Positions 24,401 to 36,400 of a DNA stretch of 64,000 bases are shown here, piece by piece. Source of the stretch: Procambarus clarkii (lineage: Eukaryota; Arthropoda; Malacostraca; Decapoda; Cambaridae). The stretch is taken from the NCBI RefSeq assembly GCF_040958095.1, contig NC_091172.1:25018562-25082561 (forward strand). The letters run 5' to 3'. Position numbers and translations under genes: made by a program. Position 1 is the first letter of the stretch, and each line of letters opens with the position of its first letter. The notes under the pieces were generated by a model that had not been told where the DNA came from, did not search any database, and saw only the letters and a list, made by a program, of their open reading frames with translations.

Positions 24401-27400
24401 ATATATAGGCGTGTGTGTTGTGTCCATTCTAGTGCAATTTTATATAACATAATCTTCTCTTTTGATTCATACCATACATTCCTCAGTAAACTTGATTTAA
24501 ATAATTTTTGGTTTCCTGGACACTTAGTGTTCAGGTACCACCAAAGAGTGACACTTGATTCCTACCAAACAATGGGAGCCAAAGGGTTAAGGAGATAATC
24601 TTGATATCAGATTAACATAACACATTCACTGAGCTAAGCTCTGGCCTGTACTGAAAGATATTTTCTCATGTAATGGATACAATATTACAGTACTGTAATA
24701 TATTGTTTTGTCTGGGTTTATTTCATATATTACACCAATATCTGGAGAAGTAATGGTCCATGAATACACACATTATTTACAGTAAGAAAATACTAGTTGC
24801 ACAGGTGTGTGTACACACACACACTCACACCTGCGCAACTATTCTCTTATTTATAACTTCCTGCACCTGCCAATACAGTATACACAAATTTTAACTTTGT
24901 ACACATTGATACAATAATAGTATAGTGTACACTAATCATTAATTGTTACATTGTTTCCTTTTATTATATTATAAACTAAAAGTAATGTCATATTGCCCAT
25001 GTTATTATTGTATTCATTATTTATGCTTCATTTTACTTTAAAATATTTTTTATTTTAATATAGTGTTTGCTAGAGATTTGATCAATAATCTGTAGAATGA
25101 ATCATTTCATTGACTGTATCTGGGTGGTCACTAACTAAGCAGTTTATCTATTCATTTATTAGCCATCAAAGCTTCATTCACTACATGTCAACCCATTCTT
25201 TTAATGATAGTAATTATTATTGTAAGTTTAAGTGAACTCTAAGGGTGGTTGCATAGTGGATACAGAAACTGGGGAAAGGCTACATGCTGTTTTATTTTGA
25301 GACAATACGGTAATAAAAAAAATCCATAGGAATGCCTTGAAATAATTCCAGAAATAAGAAAAAAGGAAGTGAGGAGAGCTCAAGGTTCTGGACATTCCCA
25401 AATCTTATAGACCATAATACAGACCATAAGACCATAATATATTATTAAAAAGTATTTGATAAGCTTGTACAAGTTTGTAAAAACATATTCAAGAACAAAT
25501 TGGTAAGAATTCTTGAAACCAAATATAAGAAGAATGCACTTTGTGTTGAGAGAGCTTTGTGGTGTGATTATAGTTGTTTTTTCCAATTTTTTTTTGTCCC
25601 CTTGAATTAAAACCTAAAAGTACCAGAATAACTTAAATATTGGGCTGGGAATGTCCTAGTCACCTATCTAAAATTGTAGGAAAGTGAAATACTGTATTAC
25701 AATTTGTTTGGATTTAAAGGCATTTAAAGGTTTTGTAAATATTCAACATTTTACTCCTTAATGCTTTCATAGTACAATAGCAGGTTTCTGTAGTATTGAG
25801 ATGCATTTAAGAATTGAGGTTGCTACCCGATAAAGTCCATGTTTTTAATTCTATTTCAGCCGTGACCAAGGTTCGCGACGCGACATGAATGAAGAAGAAA
25901 GACTCCTTCGTCTATTTGTTGTAGTTCCCAAGTCTCTTTCTGAATCTGATTTAAGGGAGCATTTTGTCCAGTTTGGTGACATTGATTACGTCTCCATAGT
26001 GCGTGATCGTAATACAAGAGACAGCAAGGGCTTTGCTTATGTCAAATATCACAGGTAATGTGTCCCATTCTCACTGTTGCATTGGAAAAAAAAGTAACTA
26101 ATACACTACACTACTGAGTTTATAGTTTTTTGTGGAAGTATAACCTGATAAGATGCACATGTGAAAATCCTATAATTGTATATGTTTTGTTCATTGCTCA
26201 ATGATAATTAATTTATTATTGAGTAAAAAGGACATTGTTGCGTACATTTACAAGTTAAAATAATTAACATGCTGGACTTGAGCAATTAGTTGTTCAAAAT
26301 ATTTAGTTTTCAAATACTGTAGAAGGAATTAAAAGCACTACTGACAAGGGGTTTAAATAGTTTGGTCTTACCAGGAGGAGGGGGGGGGCATGCATTAAAA
26401 AAGCCACTTATAGCTGGATACAAGGCCATTTAAAAACCCACTTATAGCTGGATACAAGGCCATTTAAAAACCCACTTGTAGCTGGATACAAGGCCATTTG
26501 ATGGTTGTAGGTATGAAGAATTACCTTGTAAACAGGTAAACATGGGTAATCAGTAACTAGTTAATACATTATAATTATTATTGAATCTAGAAAAGTGGAG
26601 AGGTACTTTAATTGAGCCGCTGCTTTTGTTTCATATCTATCACCCTTTCTAATATTTTTTATTTCAGCTAAATACCTTGTTATGGCCACAGAAGATTGCT
26701 TGAGCCATGGTTTAAAACCATTATTTGATTGCAGTTGTCTAAATATTTAATCATATTTACTGAGGTTTTCATTCTTTCCACACATTCTAGCTGATATCGA
26801 TGCATCTGAAATGTCTTGAGATGGTTTCACAAACTCTTCCCAATAGAAGAGGGGTTTCCATGAGTAACAAAGAATCATTCGTAAAAAAATACAGCAATCA
26901 AGTGTCAATTTTTAATGGTTATCTTCACCAAAAATATTACGAATTTGAGTTTTTTATACATAGGCAGAATTTGTAATCTTTTCCTATTTGCTTCAATATA
27001 CTGTATCTTCTAAGCATATGCCTCTCCATATGCAGATGATAAATTGCAACGTGGCTGATGACCAAACTACGCATCAGAAAATGAAGAAACGGTGTTGTTT
27101 AGGCTCATCCTGGACCAGCAAGCAGATTTTAATATACATACTATATAGATGTTACGTCTGTGACGGGGAAAACATGCTTTTTTTTTTTTTAAATGTGTTT
27201 TTCATGTGAGGGAAATTTCCGAAACCTCTTTACTGATTGCTTTGAAATTTTGACACAACGTTGCATTCAAATACGCACGTGTTTTTAGATACCTACTATA
27301 TACATATCATACCTGTTACAAGTAAAATCATGCTTTTTTTGAAAAACAGCGCCATCTGTTGGATGTTAGAGCAACGCACGTTATAATCCCCGATAGTTTT

Positions 27401-30400
27401 GAAATTTTGACATAACGTTCCATTCGAATATGCGTGTGTTTTTATATACCTATTATATAGATGCCACACCTGTGATAGGTAAAACATGCATTTAAAAAAA
27501 AAAAAAAGGCGCCGTGTGTTGCACGTAAAAGCAACACTTGCTATACTAAATATGTAACAATTCCTGTTTCAAATTGCACTGACAAATTGAATTTTCATAA
27601 ACATCATCCTGGACCATTATCAAATAGACTTGATAATGGTCTATTTTCAGGATGGACCGAACATCGTCGTTTCTTCATAATTTTTTTTCTCTGCCACAGA
27701 CGTGGCTTTTCTAGTGTGTGGTTTGGTCATAATATAGCTCTCCATCCCATGCTTGGTGCCTTATTTTGATAACTCTTTACTCTCCATCTCTTGAAAGAGG
27801 AAAATAGAGTAGTAGTAGTATGATGATGGCATCTATTATGTATAACTACTGTAAATTGCATTTATAGTCCAGCATAGATAAAAGAATTGCAAGTACCTTG
27901 GATCTTGTATATAATACACATGCACTTACTAATATAATAATATAATTATCGTCAAAGTAAAAGATTTGCTTTAATGTGTGTGTTTCCATTTTTTTACAAA
28001 TGTTTACAGAATGTCTCACGCAGCCAAAGCATTTGAAAGCTGTGACCGAACCTTCAAACCAGTATTTGCTGATCCCAAACCCCAGAAAAGCGATGGGCTC
28101 AAGTTTGATGGAAGTGGAAGAGACCTCAGAGGGGATCTCCGAGGCAGCGATGGAGGGTATGGGTACTCATCAGGACCTATTACACCCCATCTCAATAACC
28201 ATCATTCACCTTTTGATGCCATTTCTTATAGTAAGTATTGGTTGCCTCCTTTTTCTAATTTGTGTTTTTTAATTTATTTGCTGCTTCCTTAATATTTAGA
28301 ACTACAGGCTCATTTTCTATGCAAGTTGATAATATACAAGTGCATTAGACAAAAGAACATTTTGTAACGGCTTTATTGCATTGTAATGCTAAATTTTTAT
28401 CAGTCACTTTCTAGGGAAAAATAATATACGCATGATACTCTTGGTAAAAAGCTGATGAGAATTTCCTGACACCTAAATTGTAATATCTTGCTCTTTTCCT
28501 TTTGTATAAAGTATTATAGGCCTAGATATATTTCCAGGCTCACATTGTCAGCTGGCCAAGATATACAGTTCAGTACTGTGTTTATATTTACAGTACATAC
28601 AAAAACAGTCTAATAATGTGTCTGCAAAGTACACAGCTGAGAATAGTGTAATCTGCACATGGTTGTGTATTGTGACCTTGCAAAATGCATATACCTGTAC
28701 CAGTGCTAGAGTAATCCTGTCCTCTAGTCGAGGGATGACGCTTATCTGCAATGGCTGGTCAGATTTAATATAAATACTTTAAGTGGGTCGAGCTTTATGT
28801 TTTTTTGGGGGGAGCCCCTTGGTGGCTCCCAATATCTCTCTCTCCGAGATTGTCTATAGTCACATCAGTTGCTGGAGTTGTTTGGCCTACCGGAGATCAG
28901 AGCCTCCACAGAGGTGCCGAAAGCAAATGATACTCTGCCATTTCGTTGGGAAAGCATCCAGTTAGGTCAGCAAATCTTTTACAGACCAATTCTGGGTTCA
29001 CAAAGCTCGAAGCCTCAAAACTGCCAAACACACCTCCCCCAAACGGTTCAACCAAAATAAAATTTCCTTGAAACTAGCTTGAACTTGTTAGTGCAAATTG
29101 CCACCACCAGGTGGCTTGGAACTCGGTCCTCCTCCATCTTCCATTCTGTTACTGATGGGTTGCCTAGTGCATCACATTTGTTTTCTTCGATAACATGATT
29201 ATAGGCTACCGTGTAAAATTTGTTTAGATGTACTGTATAACATTGCCTCTGAATGCAGTACGACTATATACATAATCCAGTTTTGTTCAAATTGTGTACC
29301 ACCTGTACCCCTTCATTGTACAAGTAATGGACATGAGGACTGAACTGCAGTTCACATCTTTAAAGCAGACACAACAGTTGCAGAATATTGCAAATGATGG
29401 TGCATAAAGTTTCCAAAACGGTATGAGGCAGACTTGAAGAGCAGATCTTTCCTTCCCCTAAATATGTATAAATTGTACTCGGTGATGTGCTCCTTGAGGT
29501 CCCATGTGAAAGAATGAGATGCGTTGTTAAGAATGTTAAAACCGAATGTTGACAGTAAAGTCAACATTTTTTTACCTCTTCTAAGTAGTGGGTAGCCATA
29601 ATATTTACAATACAATATATTCATGGATAAAAAACAATGAAAATGAGCTCTATATTTTATGATGTCAATGGAAGATGTAATAGCATTGGTTAGAGATTGT
29701 AGTAAGACTTGATTGAGAGTGGTGTATTAGTAACACTAGAAAAAGTATTGAAGTTGTAACAAAAGAAGATGTAATAGTAGTTTAGTGCAATCATAGTAGT
29801 GGTAAATTAGGCTTACTGATTATTAATCAACATTTGTGTAGACTTCAACCGCGTCCACAGATCACATCTATTACACTATGTAAAAACTGTTGGCCCTGGG
29901 TAGCAAGGGTTATTTTTTAATTGATTATGCATCCAAAGTATAGAAAATAGCTATTTTATATACTTTGGAGGCATAGGCAATTAGAAAATAAGGGACTACC
30001 CAGGGACAAAAACAATAAAATTGTTACAGGATGTTAACACACACAATAATATGACACGCCTGGATCGAACTTTAAAATTGATAGTCTTTAGCGCGCCGGG
30101 GAGTTAACTGTATATTATCTGGTTGAGTTGCCGTTCGTTTCGGGCGACCGCGCGGCGACACTAAAATGTTTATAATCTTTTCAGTCTGCTCACCTTAATA
30201 TTCCATGTATGTATTTAAATTTGGTGTCAATTTGTTTGCAAGAGAATGCACTAGAGGAATATATATGTAAAATGTCACCAAACCTGACATGAGACCTGCA
30301 CCAAATAAAAAACTATGGCAATCATTAGCCGTGAGCGTCAAACCGCGCTGAAATGTTTATGATCTTTTCATGTTTGTCAATCGCAGAATTGTGCTACTTC

Positions 30401-33400
30401 GTTAATTTTGGTATCACTGTGACCGCAATAAAATTCCCTTCACGGACATAGCATATAAATGTAGAATCATGATCGTGGCCCACCCGCAAGAGTGTGGGAA
30501 GTGGCTGAAGTGTTACCTCTTACGGCACACCCGACGGCAGATGGGCGAAAAACCTTTTGAAAAGTGTATATTCTTTTCACTGTCCTGACCTTAATTTTCG
30601 ATGTACGTACTTAAATTTGGTACCAATATGTTCGCAATAGAATGTTCTAGAAGAACATATGTATAAAATGTCACACAAGGATGCGTTTGACCGGCACTAA
30701 ATAAAGGAACTTCGTCGATTACACTCGTCGGGTCAACATTTTACAATAGTTTTACCACGAAGATACAAGCGAACTCCGTTCTCCCAAATAGGCTATGTGA
30801 CTATTAGAGAAAACGAAAATTTAATGGCAAACATGCTTAAATTATCCCCAAGTCGATCGGATAAAAATTGGATTTTATAGAAATATTTTTTTCAATGCAC
30901 CTCTTGAGGTGCATTCAAGGGAAAAATATGTGTCCTGCTCAAGTGACATATGGGTGCTAAATTGTGCACAATCTAAAGGCGCTCATTTTAAAACCACTAC
31001 CAGATTGATCTGATAAAATTTAAATTTTTAACAAATATTTTAATGAGTGACCCAGCGCGTCGTCGTCGGAGAGGAATTGGGAGAAATATGAGTGACGAGA
31101 GGTTCAGTCGTTAACGCGTCAAAGTGTTAAGTGTGCAAAATATGAGTACACTTGATACTTGATGCTTAATTTATTACTTTGGACCAGGTGGCAAGATGAA
31201 CTAATTTATCATGGTTATGGTCTTGATTTCAAGTCACAAAAGCATCAAATATTTTCATAATTACCTTTAAGAGGATATATCGCAACATCGGTCCTCTTAG
31301 AATTTTTTAAACAATTTTCTCTAGGAAGTTATAATATACTTTTGTTATTGTTCTCGAATTAACATTGTTCAGCATTTTTCATTTGCTAGACTGGTTTATA
31401 ATTGACACAGGTTATAAATGTTGCTAATGCATTTGGTGCAGGGTTGTGGGTCGAGTGCTTGACCCCACGGTTTCATATCCCATACATTTGATTTGAAAAT
31501 TTGGTGTCATAGTATTGTCTGTTTCTAGTATTCCTTATGTTGAACTCATCTCCTCTTTATTCATAGTAAGGTTGAAAGAGTGTAAGGCTTGGAGATCTTT
31601 TGTAGAGCTATAGAACACTTGTATTATCTTTGTATATGTATGAAAGCATCGTACCTCCAATAAGATGACCGTAATACAAAAACTAGTTATGGTGAGTGAT
31701 ATTAACAGAATGGTTATTGTATCCAGATAGTCTCTATAATGTAGGTTTCCACTCATGACATAGCAGGGTGGCTTCTTGACATTTTGAATGTACAGTACTG
31801 TATGTATAATGTCTAATGTTCATGTTTGTGTACAATTTTAGTGTTATCATGCATGTCATGGTAGTTTCTTGTCTATTTACAATTGATTATTTGCATTACT
31901 TGGAGTTTACATACATTTCTTGTGTTATAGACCATAATACACACACCAGCTAAAGCATGAATTTGCTAACACTTAGTGAAAGACATTTTAAGACGAGTTA
32001 TTGCGCGATCTTTCTTACGGAATCTTTACATCTTTCTCTCACGCTCGCTCGGTCTTTCTTTCAAAATATATAACAGAAAATACACATCTTAAATTTCATA
32101 TATTTTTAGACAGTATGTCAGTTAAGAATTGTATTTTTTCTTTGTTTAATTTGTTTGTAGTTACTCCAAAAGTGAGGGACAAAATGTGATTCAACTGACA
32201 AAATCAACTGGGACTCAAAATGACTTGCTACTGGACTCTGGATGTTTTTTCATTATTTGTGCCTTTATTTTTGTTTATTTTTTTATTTTTTGGATGTTTT
32301 GCTTATTTTTTCTTAGGAATACAGTACTTATAACGTAATTTTCATGGCATAGAGTTTACAGCGAAGGTCCCACTCGGAATAATGCCTCGTCAGTTGGAGT
32401 TTACTGTTTGGTTGTAGTTTTTATCATCGTTAGTCATTTCTTATAAATTAAAAGCATGGTCCTATATAGCATGAAATTTGTTATCATAAATTTCTGCTCA
32501 CTTTTTAAGTCAATATAAATTTGATTAAAAGAGTTATTAACTTGATTTATTGCTTCGACTTAGTTGAAGCAGCTTTTAAATTGGCTTTGCTTTTGTTATT
32601 GTTGTTCATTAAGTGTAGGTATATATGCTTTTGCTAAACTTTTCTTAACTGCTAATAACTTCAAGTGATGCTCTTGTAAATTGGCCTTAAGGTAAATGTC
32701 AAAGAAATGTCCTTTGTTACTTTAAAAACAATTGCATAGAGAATTCTAACTGGTGCACATATTTTTGCATAGGAATATATTTTTATTTTTAAGATGGCTA
32801 CTTTCATTATTCTTGGAAAAATATATATGCTTTGTACTGTAATTCAGTATTGCATTGTATATTGCTTGAAGTGCACCTCTGGAAATTCTTTATGCAAACA
32901 AGGACTTGTTTAACTGTTTGGCCCATTTTGACCAATGACACAACTCATTGCGGACATCCGACCCCTCTACAGTGGACACAAGTGGGCTAAATCCTGAGGG
33001 TGTGACGCGGCTGACTGTTATTGCTTCGCCGACCCTCAACCAGGACCAGCTCTGGAAGTTGTTTGACCTTATCCCCGGTCTTGATTACTGCGACCTGAGG
33101 AAAGACCGCAAGTCTGGACAGGTATACTATCATTGTACCAGCATCTGGACAGGGAAAATTGGGACATAGTTTGTGTTCTAATTTAACCTTAGATTAAGAT
33201 AAGCGGCTATTTCTCGAGTGCCTCTGGACAAGGTGCAATGAACACTACACCTTGGACATAATTGCCTTATGTAGATTATTGTCTGTCCTTGACATTACCA
33301 GACTCTATTCATTACACTGTTATGGACAACCTTAGATATTAGTATAATGATAGGCGTCACATTGATGGTCAAAAGGTTTTAGTTTATACAAATACACTGG

Positions 33401-36400
33401 TGTGGTTGCTTGCTTTTTTTTATTTTATAGTAGGTGTAAAAATTTGCAATAACTGACATCTTTGTGTATTCACATACCATTACCATTTGTAGACAGGCAG
33501 TTAATGTAACTCCAGATTACAAGTAGTATAAACTAAAGAGGATGCTGAGCATCATTCTTAGTATGTAGTTTAAAGTTCTCTCAATTAACTAAACCATTGA
33601 TGTTTTTGGCAAAAGAACTGCATGCAAGGAATAGGGTGTAACATGTTGTTAGGGACTGCTGACAAACTCCAATACTTCCCTGAGTTGTACGTATGAATAC
33701 CTTGGGTACAGAATTTTAGTAATTCACCAATTAATATTCTGGAAACAGGAATGCTTATCAACAGGAACTGTAAATAGTTGTAATTATATTTTGTCTTAAC
33801 TTTTGTCTGATCTCCCCCTTTCTTGCATTTAGAATAGGGCAAAGCATGCAGATTTGTAATTGGATATTTTGGCTATTGCTCCTATTTTCCATCCTTTCAA
33901 ATATCAGTAACCCATTAGCCAGCACTCATAACAATGGTTATGAGTTTTGCATCTTGGTTTGATTGTCAGAATTAGTGAAGCAGTTGCCAGTTGCTAATAC
34001 TAATGCAGTACAAGTGTAAAGTGAGGAAGTAGAAACAAATGGAGAGGATGGGGGTGTAATTGTGTGTGTTTCTGGAGAATGATTCTGGGTGTGTATGAGA
34101 AATATTGATGGCTGCAGTTGTTCACAAGTTAACTTATGAAATTGGAAAGTCTGTCTTGTTTGGTTACAATGAAAATAATATTAGTAGATGTCATTGTTTG
34201 GGTAGATTTGATTACACTTGCATCTGCCACAGTGTTAAAGTTACAAGCCACGTGATATTTAGATAACAGCTTTTAATATTTAAATTTGAGGGAAGATATC
34301 AGTTAATTATTATAATTTTAAAGTTGAATCCAAATTCATAAGATATGGGTTCCCATAATGATACCAATTACAAAAATGGTTAAATTCAAATGAAATTGCA
34401 TGCCTTTGCTAAGATTTTTAATTGACAAAATAAAGCTAGCAGTTGCTAATTTTTAAATATGCAATTAAAAGGAAAAAATTCAAGGCATTTGGCATTAAAG
34501 TTATGTTTTGCAAATACAGTACCAGTATTTTCATACCATTTTTATCACTCGTATTACCTATTTACATGACATTTTGCTGAAACCTTTGTTCAATAATTGG
34601 CTATTAGTAAGGAAATTAATATGCTTGTATTGCAGATAATTTTATCACTACAATAAATATTGAAAACATGGAATTGTAGAGATTAGCCAAAATGACAGAG
34701 GTTGATAAATACTGTTGTTCATTGAAGGATGATTCTGGGGTTATGAATGTGTCAAACCTAGTTGGTTGTAGCATATATATATTGCCAAAGACAATACCCT
34801 AAGAAATAGAATACTATTATCTTGGTAGTTTTTTGTGAATGACCAATACAATTTACTATTTTGTATTAACTACTCTGTACTAAAGTTCACTCTCTTGGCC
34901 CAATTCAAAAGATGCTCCATCATCAAGCACGTGGGGTTGCTACCGTGGTGTATAACAATACCCAATCTGCAACTTATGCCAAGGAAAAGCTTCATGGATT
35001 TGAATATCCTCCTGGCCAACGATTAATTGTCAAATTTGATTCTCACCATGACATGCCTCCGTAAGTTACCGCATAGTTTTGTGTCTTGATTTATTCGATA
35101 CATGAAAAATTTAATTAAATTTTGTTTTTCTCAATTTTTTTAACATTTTTGCAGAGGGCCACCACCAATGATGCCAGGCGCTCCGGGAGGCCCACCGTTT
35201 GCAGGTTTGCCTCGAGGTGTAACAGGTGCTCTAGCCCCCCACAATGGTACAATGGGAGGAAGTCCTCCTGGCAGTATGAATGTAGGCCCCCAGTCACTCT
35301 CTGGTGGACAGCCAAACAGCAATATCCAACAGAATTTAGCACAGTTAGCTGAGACCATTGCCCAAGCAACATCTCTCATACAGGCTGCAGGACTAAATCA
35401 GGGTTGGTGGTTGCACATTTCCATACTTTTGAGAATAAAAGGGTGGTGCTGGATGCAGTTTGCAGATTAATCAGTTGGATGGGTTTGGTGCTCTTATGAG
35501 TTTGCATGATTTTTCCATTTGTCTGAAATGCTATATGAAGTTGTAAGATTATAGTTTTTAAGGTTATTGCAGTCAACTTCCGAGGTTACACAGGGTTGTG
35601 CTCCAGGAGACGCTGTGTAGCTTGAAACGCTTACATTTCAAGAATCTTACTTTTAAGAAAAGTTAACCTTGTTTAAATTATGTAATGTATGGTCTCATCG
35701 ACTGAGCAGAATCTTATTACTTAAAATATTCAATGTTTCCCACAATCCCTACTCTTATTTTTCATCCAGTTTTATTGTAAAATTCAGTTTTTTTTAATTA
35801 AATTAATATTGATATAATGCCAGTGCTTGCATTTTTTTTATCTTCTGAGAACTAATGTGCAATTATTTCATTAGATATTGCTAAAATTTCATTAATAAAT
35901 ATAATTTCATAGAAAAACTGATTAGAAATAGAGCAGTTTTTGTGTGAGAATCCATTGAATAATGAATGTGTAATGTGAATGTATGAGCACTTTATTTTTA
36001 TTGTTGAATCTGTGTTGTGCTATATCGGAAGTTGACTGTATGTAGATTGTAATTCTGGCCGGGCCATAATGTAAACGGCATAAAATGTTTTAGGACAATA
36101 AACACATAGTTGTGACGTGTGAATAGTGAAGGATTTACCAGTCTCTTCGATGTTTCTAAATGGGCTATAATCTACTAAGTCATATTCTTGATAAAGGGCG
36201 AGACGCAGTTCATATCTTAAAAAAAAAAAGCATTCTAGATGTGTAATAATTTAATTGTCTGATGTCTTGGTAGTAATTGACCAGTTCTTCAAGTTCATTA
36301 AATTTATGATAATCTTTGGTGGTAAGAGTAATATTTGGCTGTGCTGTATTTTATAAACTTTTGTGTTGAAGTTTCAAAGTGTTTAATAATAAAGAAGTCA

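Noticed and set aside
27976-28292. Alternative frame (98 residues) overlapping RBM45 exon 4
   Set aside because: Shadow of the real exon; the RRM2 sequence lies in the other frame with correct phase.
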